DNA of 64,000 nt from Rutpela maculata. Taxonomy: Eukaryota > Arthropoda > Insecta > Coleoptera > Cerambycidae. Both the position numbers and the translations under genes were made by a program. Positions within the stretch are counted from its first letter, which is position 1. Each line of letters opens with the position of its first letter. The notes below the pieces were generated by a model. It saw only the letters and a list, made by a program, of their open reading frames with translations. It had not been told where the DNA came from and did no database searches. The stretch is from contig OW386287.2 of the NCBI GenBank assembly GCA_936432065.2, positions 76,201,804 to 76,265,803 on the forward strand. The letters are read 5' to 3'. Shown here in pieces: positions 1 to 12,104 of the stretch.

Positions 1-1406
1 CGACAGTTAGATATGTTAAAGGTGTTCATCCCCTAGGCCTTTACCTTGGAGTCTGGCCAACTCTGATGGAACAATGAAAAAAGACTGTATTGGGAAAGTC
101 TGATTTCACCTGAAGATGGAAATATTTCTTCATCTGCTACTGTAATAATTTATGGGATGGCATTAATTTAAAAATTGCATGGAGAAAATAAAACATTTGA
201 TAAATTGTCTGACACAGTTCTCAATCACGTCTTAAACGCTGGCTATTATAGCAATAGAATTGACATAGTGTTTGATATTACAACGGTAAATCAATCAAAT
301 CTGCTGAACGTCTCAACAGAGGTTCTGAGGAAGGAATATCATTCAAGAATATCAAAAGTGGTCACAAGATAACCAAATGAAGACGTCTTCTTCAAAGTGG
401 TGACAGTAAAAATGAACTAACAAAATTCTTTGTTGAAAGTTGGCAAGAAAAAAAACAAGAAGACAAAGATTGGTGATAAGGATTTATTTGCTACTTATGA
501 TTGTAAACATATCAAAATAACTGCTAATGGCGTCCACGAAGAAGCAGATACTAGGATGATGCTACATATAAAGGATGCTGCAGTAAAATATTCAAATGTT
601 ACTTGCGTATCTGACGACACAGATGTTTTGATTTTAGCTCTTTATATATCATCTGAAATTAGTCGGGAGAGTAACTTGTACATCAAACGTGGAACAAGCG
701 GTCGAGTCAGGTTAATTGACATTAAGAAACTTGCAAATATAGTTGGCAATGAAATCTATCAGCATTACCTGGTTTACATGCATGGACAGGTTACGATACA
801 GTCAGCGCGTTTTCGGGACAAGGGAAATTGAAAGCTCTGAAACTTTTACAAAAACGTGAACAATTTATTTCATTGTTTTCATTGCTGGGAAGCCAGTTTG
901 CATTATCTAACAATGAACACTAGTTGATCCAAAAGATTACATATCAGTTGTATTCAAAAATTACGAAAACAGAGAGCATAAATGATCTAATATACCAAAG
1001 TAGACAAGGTGATGTTGAATCAACACAACTTCCTCCATGTGAAGACTGTCTTTGCCAACATTCTATGCGCGCAAACTATCAAGCAGCAATTTGGAAGCGA
1101 TGTCTGGAAAATTATCCTCAAGTTCCAGAAGCAGAAGATCATGGATGGATAGTAGACTATGATGGAATACTCTGCATCAACTGGATGACGGGAGCACCCG
1201 CACCTGAAACAGTTTTGGAGCTTTTGAGTTGTCCTTGTGCAAGGTCATGTCAACTACCATCGTGAACTTGTATGATGAATCGGTTGAAATGTACCAGCGC
1301 GTGTAAGCTGACTAAATGTGAAAATATGCACGACCCCGAGGAAACTGCAGAAGATGTATTCTTTGATGAACCATATGAATGTAGTGACAGCGAAGACTAT
1401 TTGTGA
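1..1406 (+). pseudogene. PIN/FEN1-like plus Cys-rich-tail transposon protein, broken copy 1
   Basis: The 5' end is cut by the window edge. Conceptual reading with frame changes gives the N-half around 175-420 (IDIVFD motif, then KSAERLNRG and GHKITKWRRLL in a shifted frame), an acidic core at 430-830 (HEEADTR near 535, SDDTDVL near 607), a GYDTVSAFSG motif near 788 after a frameshift around 765, and a C-terminal part at 924-1406. That part contains the block MTGAPAPETVLELLSC followed by a cysteine series. A TGA at 1263-1265 interrupts the cysteine series, which otherwise continues to a TGA at 1404-1406 with an acidic end. I know this arrangement from many arthropod and cnidarian multicopy 'uncharacterized' proteins. 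The spacing of the acidic motifs resembles PIN/FEN1 nucleases (inference). It lies upstream of the RSPH10B gene and is not part of it. Confidence 0.75.
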
Positions 1407-2289
1407 AAGTTTAGTTGAAGCGATATGGTTTAGAAATATTTCAAAAGAAATAATAAACAATTGTTTATAAAATCTGTATAATCTGCATGAATAAAAATTT
1501 TCATTATTAAAAATTACAAAACTTATATCGGTATTGATTATTGTCGGTCATACATTTTTCCGTCACAAATGGTCAATTTCATAATCGAATTTAAAATTTA
1601 CTTTAATTAAGGTTACATTTGACTGTGACAGATCCCTCACATAATATTACACTATGTAATTTTATCTAAAGCTCACTTTAAATTCGACTATGAAATTGGC
1701 CCATACTGTTATTCTTATCACACAGCATTGTTCCAGTTCACATTGTCCAAACCCACAAGTGTAATACACCAAATTAAAGATAATCGTTTGTGCTGCAATA
1801 TTTGTTGGAAACATTTTTTTCTAAAAGTCTACGTTTTAAGAAAATTTATTATAAACAAATAAATTATCTGTAAAAACTAATGTATTTTTCACTAATCAGC
1901 GATTTACTAACTAATGGTTGCTTATATGGAAAAAATTAATGGGAACTTACAAAAAGTTCACAATTTACGCTGTCAATTAAAAAAAATAACACTGAAATCG
2001 GACAATAACTTACACAGATACGGTCGTTTTTTTGAACGTCTATATCAGCCATCTTGGATTGGCCACCATTTTTATTAGATACCACTTTCAGATGGAAATC
2101 ATAGTTTTTTGATATCTCTGTACACCCATATAACTGCGGTATGAAGGAAAATTAGTACCCCTAAATTATACCAATATCTTAGCTGGCCCATATACTAACT
2201 AAAACGACGTTTGTCGTATTACGTAATATTACAATTTTTAGGAAAATTTATTCAAAATTATTATATTTCAAGATTTGTCGAAATTATTT
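1407..2289. other. Intergenic, no gene; small inverted repeat at 1569-1703
   Basis: No coding signal was found. A 135-bp inverted repeat lies at 1569-1703: the left arm starts ATGGTCAATTTCATAATCG and the right arm is its near complement ending in CCCAT. This looks like a small MITE. The remainder is AT-rich and may be the 3' flank or TIR of the element at 1-1406, whose left partner is outside the window. Confidence 0.45.
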
Positions 2290-5200
2290 ATTATAAAAAT
2301 TTCCAGAATTGTAGTTTTGGTCTAGGATATGTACCAAAAAGTCCCCTACTCTCCCCCGTCGGCTTCCCTGTTGTTTCGGGGCAACAAGGGCCTAAGTCGC
2401 AAAAATTGCAGAGCTGGCAATAAAGTGCAACAGAAAGGTTGTTACTGGTCCGATTTGGGTCGAAATGTTGAAATGATCATAAAAGATTAGGAGAAGCATA
2501 TCCGTTCATATTTTGGATGTTCCATGCATATTTTCGTTCATAATTTTCCGTTCTAGTTCTGTCAACATTTCAAAAATTTAAAAAAAACTTTAAAAAATTC
2601 CAAAATGGCGCCATTGCGGATAAATGAAAACTCGGAGGGGAAAACGTACCGCAATAAACATTTCTCTTCATACTTTAGGCTTTCCATTGGTATGTCTACC
2701 TTCTCTGTAGCGTCACCCGTTACGAAGTTACGCCACACTGAGTGTCGCAGCGGCGGCACTCGTACATTTAAGTGCTTTCATTGTTGCGTCTCTCACGTCT
2801 AGTCTAAACCGTCAAGAAGGCGCAAGAAGAGCTATACCCTTAGTTCATTAACTTTGACAGTTCTCTAAGAGTATGCATTGGTTCATTGGTGCGGCAAAAT
2901 TGAGTGATCTTAGTTAAGCCATGTAGCACAGGAATTTTAGTTTTTGACTTTAAGTTAATTATTTTAAAGCTAACAATTTGCAGGATTGTAGTTTTGGTCC
3001 AGGAAAACACGTACCAAAAAGTCCCCTACTCTCCCCCGTCGGCTTCCCTGCTTTTGCGGAGCAACAAGGGCCTAGGTCGCAGAAATTGCAGAACTGGCTA
3101 TAAAGTGCAGTAAAACGGTTGTTACTGATCCAATTTGGGTCGAAATGATCATAAAAGCTTCGTTCTAGTGCTGTTAAAACTTCAAAAATTGAAAAAATTT
3201 CGAAATGGCTCTATTGCGGATAAATGAAGACTCGGAGGGGAAAACGTACCCGAATAAACATTTCTCTTCATACTTTCGGCTATCCACTGGTGTCTACCTT
3301 CTCTGTAGCGTCATCCGTTACGGAGGTACGCCACTTTGAGTGTCACCGCGTGGCGGCCGTGCCCATCATGTGCTCGGTGGAACTGCCCTGGCTGCGCTGA
3401 TGAGACCAGTTGCGAATTCCTGTTTATATATTATTGGTGTTTTATAAGATTTATTGAATGAAATTTAACTTGTCAGACTCAGAAAATGACTTTATTCGGC
3501 TAGACAATTGACATTATTGATCTACTGGGAAGTAGGGTTGTCCGGATCATCATCCATATCCACGACTTTTTGTTTGTGCAGCTGGATCCTCTATAGTTTC
3601 GGCACGTGATGGTGCAGTTAAGGCCAGAGTTCCTGCACTCGCACTATGCGCCGTAGTCCGCCTTGCAGGCACAGGAAATTAGCTGTAGCTGGCTATCAGG
3701 AGCTGGCTGCCTTGTGGTAGGAACATGCATATTAGTTGAGTGCTGCAAGCTTTTCGAGAGACTAAATCCTCACAATATTCTCCATAACTCCTCTCCTCTC
3801 CTCACCTAGAGGACTGAAGGTGGAAATCAGGATTCCAGGGCCTGGTTCCGATTCCTGTTCCTACCACAAGGCAGCCAGCTCCTGATAGCCAGCTGTGGCT
3901 AATTTTCTGTGCCTGCAAGGTGGACTGCGGTGCCCAGTGCGAGTGCAGGAACTCTGGTCTGAACTGCAGCATCATGTGCCGAAGCTGTAAAAGATCTAGT
4001 TGCACAAACAGCCTGTCGTGGATATGGATAACGATCCGGACGACCCTACTTCCCAGTAGATCAATAATGTCAATTGTCTAGCCGAATAAAGTCATCTTCT
4101 GAGTCTGACAAGTCAAATTTCATTCAACAAATCTTATAAAACATCAATAATATATAAACAGGAATTCGCAGCTGGTCTCATCAGCGCAGCCAGGGCAGTC
4201 CAACCGGGCACATGATGGGCGCGGCCGCCACGTGGTGACACTCAAAGTGGCGTAGCTTCGTAACGGGTGACGCTACAGAGAAGCTATACACATCAGTGGA
4301 AAGCCCAAAGTATGAAGAGAAATGTTTATTTGAGTACGTATTCCCCTCCGAGTCTTCATTTATCAGCAATGGAGCCATTTCGAAATGTTTTCAATTTTTG
4401 AAGTTTTGACAGCACTAGAATGGAATATTATGAACGAAATATGCATGGAACATGTGAAATATAACAGATATGCTTCTCCGAAGCTTTTATAATTATTTCG
4501 ACCCAAATCGGACCAGTAACAACCTTTTTGCTGCACTTTATAGCCAGCTCTGCAATTTCTACGACTTAGGCACTTGTTGCTCCGCAAATGCAGGGAATCC
4601 AACGGTGGAGAGTAGGGGACTTTTTGGTACGTGTTGTCCTGAACCAAAACCATAATTCTGCAAATTTTCAGCTTTACAATAATCAATTCAAAGTCAAAAA
4701 CTAAAATTCCTGTGCTACATGGCTTAACTAAGATCACTTAATTTTGCCGCATCAATGAACCAATGCATACACTTAGAGAACTCTCAAAGTTAATGAACTA
4801 AGGGTACAGCTCATCTTGCACCTTCTTGATGGTTTAGACTAGACGTGATAGACGCAACAATGAAAGCGCTTAAATGTCCGAGTGCCGCTGCAGCGACACT
4901 CAGTATGGCGTAACTCCGTAACGGGTGACGCTACAAAGAAGGTAGACATATCAAAGGAAAGTCCAAAGTATGAAGAGAAATGTTTATTGGGGTACGCTTT
5001 CTCCTCCGAGTCTTCATTTATCCGCAATGGCGCCATTTCTAATTTTTTTTTTTTAATTTTAAAAAATTTTAAATTTTTGAAATGTTGACAGAACTAGAAC
5101 GGAAAATTGTGAACGAAAATATGCATGGAACATATAAAATATGAACGGATATGCTTCTCCTAATCTTTTATGATTATTTAGACCCAAATCGGACCAATAA

Positions 5201-5350
5201 CGACCTTTCTGTTGCACTTTATAGCCAGCTCTGCAATTTTTGGGACTTAGGCCCTTGTTGCTCCGAAAAAACAGGGAAGCCGACGGGGGAGAGTAGGAGA
5301 CTTTTTGGTACGTATTGTCCTGGACCAAAACTACAATCCTGCGAATTTTC
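2290..5350. repeat. 3-kb palindromic (fold-back) element
   Basis: The left half (about 2290-3725) is repeated in reverse complement in the right half (about 3855-5350), with the centre near 3780. Landmarks are the blocks with CTCCCCCGTCGGCTTCCCTG, GCAACAAGGGCCTAAGTCG and the CCGATTTGGGTCGAAATG segment. These occur twice on the left (about 2310-2480 and 2985-3150) and twice inverted on the right (about 4490-4640 and 5170-5320). A single-arm relative is found at about 38040-38670. Short reading frames across it are mirror images of each other and are not genes. The only protein signature is the Cys-rich tail near the centre. Confidence 0.8.
3908..4054 (+). pseudogene. Cys-rich (CXC-like) tail of the PIN/CXC transposon protein, inside palindrome
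   Basis: Plus-strand codons from 3908 read C-x-C-x3-DCGAQCECRNSGLNCS-x2-C-x2-C-x4-SC-TN (Cys codons from 3908-3910 to 4001-4003). This matches the tails seen at 13045-13190 and 61948-62106. A shift of frame then gives an acidic end VDMDNDPDDPTSQ and a TAG at about 4058-4060. The mirror copy on the minus strand in the left arm (about 3690-3580) is more decayed, with Cys changed to Tyr and one stop. No upstream nuclease-like part is present, so the palindrome kept only the 3' coding end of a family member. Confidence 0.7.
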
Positions 5351-5975
5351 AGCTTTACAGTAATTAATTCCGGGTCAAAAGCTAAAATTCCTGGGCTATT
5401 AGTTGGCTTAGACTCTAATTGGACTGTGTTTGCTTTCTCCTATGGTTACTGTTAATAAATTGTCAAATTGATAACTTCATAATAATTTCCGTCATTCAAG
5501 TTATTTATGTGAGTTTTGCAACAAAAATATGGATTATGATGAAAGTATTGACATTCAGGAGGCAGCCAAAAATGCGTGTGCTATTGTTTAACTTCCTTAT
5601 TACTATTCTTTTTTGCCCTAGGACATAAAAGTATTTTTTTTTTTTTTTGGCCTATTGCATAAAAATAGATTTTGTGCTTGTTTGCCTACGTGCTGTAAGT
5701 GACACATTCATCACTGACAGACGTCAAAAAATGACACTTACAGAGCTAGTAGTACGAAAAAGTACTTTTACTTCCGTTGTTAATGGCATCGCACAGTCGT
5801 CTAAAAAGTCAAACTTTAATGTCGTGAGATGAGTTAAGAAACGTCATCTGACGTTTGAAGAAAAATATTGTTTTTCTGAGATTAAATACTTAATGCAAAA
5901 CGTTTTGCTGGCCTTTGGTCAAATTTTAGGTCAGTTTTTACAGACCTATAAAGGGTTCTTTATTGACGCTCTTTA
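5351..5975. other. Intergenic, no recognised feature
   Basis: AT-rich sequence with a T-run at 5634-5648. Short frames at 5419-5628 and 5647-5832 show no family resemblance that I can recognise. Nothing further can be supported. Confidence 0.4.
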
Positions 5976-6165
5976 AATGACGCTTGTCTTTAAAGAGTTT
6001 CTCATGAGCGCTCAATCATTTGACGAGCTTCCAGGAAGAATTACTAATAAGATTAAGTCTCAAGATACATGGATGAGACTAGCCATACTTCCAGTGGAAA
6101 TGCTATCAGTAACTCTAAAGCAGGGAGTATTTGTATTAAATACACCCTGCTCTGAAGTAAGTAAA
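5976..6165 (+). pseudogene. PIF/Harbinger (HARBI1-like) transposase fragment
   Basis: The frame beginning at 5977 reads FKEFLMSAQSFDELPGRI...KSQDTWMRLAILPVEMLSVTLK. This resembles the N-terminal region of Harbinger transposases, which typically has a 'FRMS..SFDELL' block followed by 'QDT.MR.AI.P.ERLAVTLR'. The similarity ends near 6120. After that comes a short hairpin (GGAGTATTTG / AATACACCC), and the DDE core is absent. It is a dead fragment about 50 residues long. The resemblance is from memory of the family and needs a profile search. Confidence 0.5.
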
Positions 6166-6493
6166 TTTTATGACGCTTTTTGTTATCTACTTGTTTTTAA
6201 CTGCTTTTCAATTGTCATTGTTTAATTGTAAAAGAATAAATTACCAGGCAACTCTGTAGCGAAAAAAATATCTAGGTAATGTTTCACTTCACCAATGAAG
6301 AGTTCTATATCCAACTCACAAAATCCCGCCATTTTCTTACAACAAAAAACGCACTGTGTGCACTGAACAATATAAAACAATGCACTGAAAAAGAGAGATG
6401 CATGTGCGATTGTGAGGTACCGTTGCGGCGTCAGGGCCGTCAGGTAGTTGCGGTAGTTAAGTTATATCATTAGTTATGTTAAATCTCTTTTTA

Positions 6494-6623
6494 AGGGCCG
6501 TTACTTTCGGTCCCGATTAAACTTTAACCGTCTGCTAAATCATTGAAAGTACAATTGTTTCCATGGTAACCGAATTGGTTTGACCCACCGTTAACGTTTA
6601 ATCGGGATCGAAAGTAACGGCCC
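6494..6623. repeat. 130-bp MITE just upstream of the gene
   Basis: The left end AGGGCCGTTACTTTCG and the right end CGAAAGTAACGGCCCT are exact inverted repeats. The match continues through CCCGATTAAAC / GTTTAATCGGG. A 60-70 bp unrelated centre separates the arms. The element ends about 113 bp before the RSPH10B-like ATG, so it may lie in the promoter or 5' UTR. Confidence 0.75.
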
Positions 6624-6736
6624 TAAGTGTTGATAATACCGGCCATGAAATAAACTTGTCACAAAATACAATCAATGTCATATTGTTATTTTAAGTGTCA
6701 TATGCTTTTTAATATTGCAAAATAAAACTTCAGAAA

Positions 6737-7121
6737 ATGAGCAGTACCCTTGAAAAATGGAAATCAGAGAGTTCCACAGGATTACAACGACGCACAAGTT
6801 CAAAGAAATCTAGTGTCAGCAGTAGGAAAGCATCTACCGAAACTGAAGAACCGTTCAGGGAAAATTTTAATACTAGAGAAGATGAAGCTAAACCTAGTAG
6901 ACAAATTAATTATAGAAATGAATTAACTTTCTTATTCCTGAATTCAATGTTTGATGATATTATTGAAGAACGTGAAAATGCGTCATTTGGAGACCCGAGT
7001 CTGTTTTCAAAGATGTCTGATGATGTTGTAACGGTAACAATGGTTTATAAAGAAACCCCAGAATACGAAATAAGTATGATTCCTCTGGAAGGATCAAAGT
7101 ATGTCAGCATGCAATCTAAAA
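6737..7121 (+). CDS. RSPH10B: Radial spoke head 10 homolog B-like protein, exon 1 (residues 1-129)
   Basis: This is the first coding exon of a gene with nine exons in this window. The family member is a MORN-repeat protein of the radial spoke head of 9+2 axonemes, needed in motile cilia and sperm tails. The ATG at 6737 has A at -3 and follows an in-frame TAA at 6710-6712, so it is the first possible start. The exon encodes a basic Ser/Lys-rich start (residues 1-30), then an acidic stretch with NELTFLFLNSMFDDIIEERE, and ends at AAAA|GTGAGT (7122) in phase 1. No MORN repeat lies here; this region is expected to vary between species. No TATA box is obvious upstream, where the 6494-6623 MITE sits. 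Joining to exon 2 keeps the frame open (split Ser codon). I am confident of the gene, and fairly confident of this exon's membership. Confidence 0.75.
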
Positions 7122-8870
7122 GTGAGTCATAACTTCTTTCGATGGGTCTCTGTTAATTTCAAGTAGAAATTTTCTTTTCATATGGCGAGTTGTACCAACA
7201 CCCGGTTAGTTCTAACCCTGTGCAAGAGGGTTAAGAGCAATCTCGCGTTGTACTAATACGCTAACCTTGAATTTTAAGATTATCGGGCGCACTTAACCTC
7301 GTAAAACTTTTTTTTTCGGATTTAGATTGGCCTCGGGTATTTCCCATTAGCCAGCTACTCAGATTGTCGTACTTTGCACTATAAAAGAGAAAAATAGAAT
7401 CAACTAAAAAATTATGGGGAAAATTCTCATAAAACTTAAACTAGGTCGTTAGGTGGTTTAAGGGAATCTAGGGGGAAAAAGTCGTGGAATGTTAAAAATA
7501 CAAATAGATCAATTTTTTATAGAAAATTATTAACAACTTATGCTAAGCTCAGGCCAGACGTGGTTGAGGGTAGATGTCTTTTTATCAACCTCTCTATTAT
7601 GTGCCATTACTTAAGCTAAATACAAAATATAAAAGATATAATTTTAAATTTCCAAGTGTAGTGAGTGGCAGATGTTTGAAAAGTAATACATATCTCGGTG
7701 TTTGCATTTTGAGGTGTTGTGAAAATATATTTAGTGATTAATTACGCACGTGATCCAGAACTCTACAGTGTTTTTAGTGTAATTTTATAAACCAAACCAA
7801 AAAGGGAAAAGAAAAGAACGTATTACAGATAAGTGTTGTTGAAAATTTTTAACGTATTATTTGTATTTTGCATTTTTGTATAGAGAATATTCTATGGTAT
7901 TGCATATTCGTTTGCGTTATAAATGTTATATTGAAACACTTTAGTACAGATAGATAGCTTTCTAGGAAACATAAATAAACCACCGATAAGTGTTTAGGTC
8001 CATCAGACCCTTGAAAAGTCAACAGCTGTCGACAAATGTATGGGAGGCAATACATTATTATTAAAATCTGGCCATAACATTCCCGTGTAAACCTTCAACT
8101 AAATTATTTCTCAATTATTATAAAAATATTCAAACGAGTTTAATTTAAGTTATGCCCGAAATAATCAATAACGTATTTTCGTAAACTATGGTCATATAAG
8201 TTTCTTATGTAAACCTTCAATAATTCTCTTTTCATGATTATTAGAAATATTCAAGCGAATTTGATATAAATTAAACCCGTAATAGTCAGTAATGAATGCA
8301 TACTTCTTAAAGTATGGTCATAATATAAATTCCTTAGTTAAATTTTCAAGTGAGGTTTTTCATAATTATTAACAATATTCAAACGAATTTATAAACAATT
8401 CTTTTCCAGCAAAAATACATATGACTCAACCAGGGGAGTACTATTAGGGTAAAAATACACCGCGCCAAATTAAATCAGTTTAAAACTAATAAAAATTTGG
8501 TACAAAGTGTAAAAGACATAATTTTAAGGTTTCAGGTGAGTGATAGGTTTGAGAAATAATACACATATTAGGACATGCGATAAGCGATTCTATGTGTAGT
8601 GATTAATTTCGTACCTACATAATCTGTACTTCTATTAAAAAATAGTGTGTTTTTGTGGTGTTGCATATTCTTTGCTTTATAAATGCTGTAATAAACTGTT
8701 GAGAGGCTGATTCAAACGATTTTCTTAGAAAATCTGAGAAGTGATTATACATCCAAAACCTTGAAAATGACGACCGCTGTCACCACAGCAAGGTAAATAG
8801 ATTGTTGAAGTATGGCCATGTTATTCCTTAAGATAAACAGGGCTCCTTAGATAAACAAGCGGCGACTTGG
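7122..8870. repeat. Intron 1 start: diverged direct duplication and 120-bp tandem repeat
   Basis: After the donor site at 7122 there is no coding signal. A segment at about 7620-8060 is repeated, diverged, in the same direction at about 8500-8800; shared landmarks are the AAAGAYATAATTTTAA block and the block GTTGCATATTC. Between them, about 8070-8395, lie three degenerate units of roughly 120 bp. Each has the order 'GGTCATA ... AAACCTTCAA ... ATTATTA.AAATATTCAA'. I see no element termini, so the type of repeat is unknown. Confidence 0.5.
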
Positions 8871-9940
8871 TTAATAAATGAACAACTTGATCAGTGGAGT
8901 ACTGTTGGTATAATATGCCCGGGGCTGAATCGCTTGCAGTTCAATGGAAATGCACAGATTTTCCCAGGAAATGGTATCTCTACACAAGAATGATGGATCA
9001 AATACAGAACGTAGGTGTGAAAGAACACATCTGGTAGGCACAGAAATAGGGGAATGAGTCAGGGGCGTTAAAGCGGAGGGGCGGGGGGATATAAAAGAAA
9101 TGATAACACATACCTCTGCAACAGAGGAGATAAACTGGAGGAAGAAGAGAAAGCAAAAATTGAACAAATCAAATTAATACAAGAAGGCGCTTTAATAAGC
9201 CACCATCCAAGGAATTCCAAGGAATAATTACTAGAAAACACGGTGGAGCAAGAAGAAATGCTGCACGTGGAAGAGGCAAAATAAACAACGAATCAATGCA
9301 CTATGGAGCCAAAAGAACAAAGGAGCAACCCTCAGAACTCATCACCAGAGCAAGGCTGGAAACGTTTATATGGTTTTTCCCAAGGCAATGGTATCTACAC
9401 ACAAGAAAAAAAAACCAAACACTGAATCTAGGAACAAGTTCAGATCACATCCTAGTAGGCAGGGAAGCGGGCCAGGAGCGTTAAATCGCGGGGGGGGTCA
9501 AAAATGACGGGGAAAGAAAAGCATGGGAAAAAATGAATTCCACAAAGAAATCACCGCGATATATGCTCTACCAAAATCAGAGACGGAGGAATCAGAAGAT
9601 GAAGAAGCAGAAATACAAAAAGAGGAAGATAAACACTCAATATCACGAAACAATACATATTTCACAAGAAGACTCAGAAGAGGCAGAAGTCCAGAACCAA
9701 AAACCCAAAAAAGGGAGCTTAAAACGCTCCCTCACGGCACAATGCGGTAACGCATCTCACAAATACCTACACCTCCCATCCCACATTCCTTTACCATGCG
9801 CCATGTGGCACTCGCTGCTGGCAACAAGCATGACCTTAGTCTAACCCAGCGTGGACGTAGCAGGTCCAGCTGTATAACCTGGGAGTGGCGGCAATGCCTA
9901 CCGCACGCTGGTAAATCAATCAATCAATCAATAAAATAAT
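8871..9940 (+). mobile_element. Possible retroelement 3' region with (TCAA)n tail
   Basis: Two related blocks, about 8880-9080 and 9290-9490, share 'TTTTCCCA.G.AATGGTATCT.CACA' and 'TAGGCAGG' type landmarks. These are followed by a purine-rich stretch with acidic and lysine-rich frames (9523-9750) and a segment ending in AAATCAATCAATCAATCAA at 9911-9930. A short simple-repeat tail of this kind is typical of some non-LTR retrotransposons. No reverse transcriptase motif was found, so the assignment is weak. Confidence 0.3.
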
Positions 9941-10690
9941 ACATTGTAATACAAGTGTGGCAAGGGCAAAGTAGGCAACTCGTATGATAGGAACACTCGC
10001 TGCACTCGTGTTCCTATCATATGAGTTTTGCAATGAGGCTTGCCACATGTGTGTTACATACTATTTTTTCTACGGTTGTGAAGTTATTTCCCTTAAAGTC
10101 TTTCAAAATTTTAAATTTGTGAAGATGTAATCGAGGCGTGTGGCAAATTCTTTGCCGCACGGCATGACGCAAAGTGACATTTTCTGCACTCATTTTGAAG
10201 TTAGAAAATTTGACTTTCAACACAATCGTAGAAAAATACATTGTCAATGTTCCAACCAAGCTTGTTTAAGTGCAGATGTACTGAAGCACGCGTCAGTGTA
10301 CTTTGCTGCACGTTGTTATGGGACACGTGCGGCAAAGTGACATTATTCGCAGCTCCTCGGCAAACGTCAACTTTGCGCTTCCAAAATTTGGGTAAAAAAG
10401 CCTACTTTATACATTGTAATACAAGTGTGGCAAGGCTTCATTGCAAAACGATGTATGAAAGTAGATCTCGGTGTGACTGGTATGTGTGGTAGTGAATTTC
10501 AACACAATCGTAGAAAATAGTATATTATACAACGACCAGTTCATGATATCATGATAGCTATTAAGACACGAGCATGAGAATTATGACATGAGCCATAAGC
10601 GAATGTCATAATGGGTGCAAGGGTCTTAATTGCCATTAAATGTGAGTTACATACACCATTTTCTCTACGACCAGTCATAATGAAATAGAA
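9941..10690. repeat. Nested small inverted repeats (MITE cluster)
   Basis: An inverted repeat at about 9945-10057 has arms GTAATACAAGTGTGGCAAG and CTTGCCACATGTGTGTTAC and a centre palindrome of GATAGGAACAC / GTGTTCCTATC. A second copy of the left end lies at 10415-10440. The blocks CTACGGTTGTG (10070), CACAATCGTAG (10221 and 10503) and TCTCTACGACCAGTCATAA (10660) show further inverted relations. Together they look like several overlapping MITEs of one family. Confidence 0.55.
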
Positions 10691-10869
10691 AATTAACACT
10701 TTATTTCTGAAATTGCTAGGTAAACAAATGACTTGTCAAAAATTATAAATTTTAGACCTGTCAGATGTTCAAGGTAATAGATAGTACCAGTTATATATTT
10801 GGTAGAATATTGCTGTCTGTCACGTTTCTATTGGTTATAAACCTGTATCTTAATGGAAAATATAAGGTC

Positions 10870-11470
10870 ACGCGTCGCAGCTACTATATGCCAATACTTC
10901 ATAGAAGACTGCTTAGAAGAATTTAGGATTGAGTTTCCTAAGATTTTGGCTACAATACATATTGGTGTATTCTGGGCCGATTGTTAAACTCTTCTGTGAG
11001 TCAGGTAGCATGAACCGAAAAGAAGGTAGTGGTCGCCCAAAACAACACACACTGAACTTGTGAGAGTGTAACATAGAAAATGTTAGTAGAACTTCTCTGC
11101 GTATTCTGATTCAAGTAATTGAAGTGTCAGTTAGCACGTGCCATTTAACGAATGACTTGCACCTATTTTCATATCGTGTTACTTGCATCCAAGAGCTTCA
11201 TAAAATTGACTATTCACGTAAGATGGCATTCTGTCAATAACTTTTGAACAATTTGCACGACGAGCTCTTTGACAAAACCTTATTTTCCGATCAATCAATT
11301 CCTATTCTAATATTTACCCTCTACAAGCCAGGACTACTACAGAGAAGCGAAGGAATCAGCAGCAGTTCCATTCTTCTACAAAATGTTTTTGATCTCATTA
11401 AAAAGAGGATTAAGAAGTGACTAGAGCATGTAGTGGATACAGCACTTTTTGTAACAAATGTTTTGTATTT
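10870..11470 (+). pseudogene. Mariner/DDE-type transposase remnant
   Basis: Fragments in several frames line up with one transposase family. SGSMNRKEGSGRPKQHT lies near 11000-11050. A block resembling 'LHLYPYRV.CIQEL' is near 11155-11200, followed by one resembling 'NNL.DELFDKT.FSDQ' at 11240-11295. A C-terminal piece NVFDLIKKRIKK lies near 11381-11416. In the family as I know it, an N-terminal helix-turn-helix linker is followed by a DDE core and a short C-terminus ending soon after a 'RI..CI' helix. Stops and frame changes occur throughout and the middle of the core is missing. It is a dead, internally deleted copy in intron 1. Confidence 0.55.
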
Positions 11471-12104
11471 TTTTGCCAAATAAATGTTCTGTTTCAGTAA
11501 AATTTTATTAATTCGCACAATAGAAAAATAATGACCTAATATGATGCATCGTACGACAGCTTAATAAAAGCCAGTCTAAACCCTGCTTTTTCATTTATAT
11601 GGATAACTTGATGTCTTCTTTTTTTTTAAACGCTCGCTATTTGGTATTTAATAATATTTAATTTTGCTTAATAATAAAAATTATCAATAATTAATAAAAA
11701 AATAATGTATTTACAGTACTGATATATTGATATGTTTACCAGGATATTACCCAGAATTTAGTTAAGTATAGAATTTTTATCATTTGTTATCTGTTACTTT
11801 TTAGAATTACTACAAACCTTTTTTGTGATTCCCCTAATGTGAGATCTAAATTCGGTTTCAATAATTGTTCTCGGAAAATACTATGTACAATTTTATTTTA
11901 CTCACATACACTTATCCCCCTCTCCTCCTTATTTATTGACGACTTTTGGGTGACAGACTGATGTAGGTACATAACCTATTATTTCTGTGGTTCCCCTGAT
12001 ACCATTTACTATCTAAATCCAGTTGAAATTTACGGAAATTGGCAATTACGATCTTATTTTAGCCATTACTTGTAGTCGACGTAAATTAGATATAATAATG
12101 GCAT
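11471..12104. other. Intron 1 sequence, nothing recognised
   Basis: AT-rich intronic sequence without a recognisable coding signal or clear terminal repeats. A stretch rich in AATAAT and TTAATAATTAA motifs occurs near 11650-11700. Confidence 0.4.

Noticed and set aside
430..831. Acidic-motif frame as a host nuclease gene
   Set aside because: Part of a multicopy family with frameshifts on both sides; other copies lie between TIRs.
3802..4005. Minus-strand 67-codon frame as a gene
   Set aside because: It is the complement of the Cys-rich tail in the palindrome; the plus strand carries the recognisable motif.
9523..9844. Overlapping frames with acidic and lysine-rich composition as a protein gene
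   Set aside because: Composition follows a purine-rich stretch; no domain and no start or splice context could be supported.
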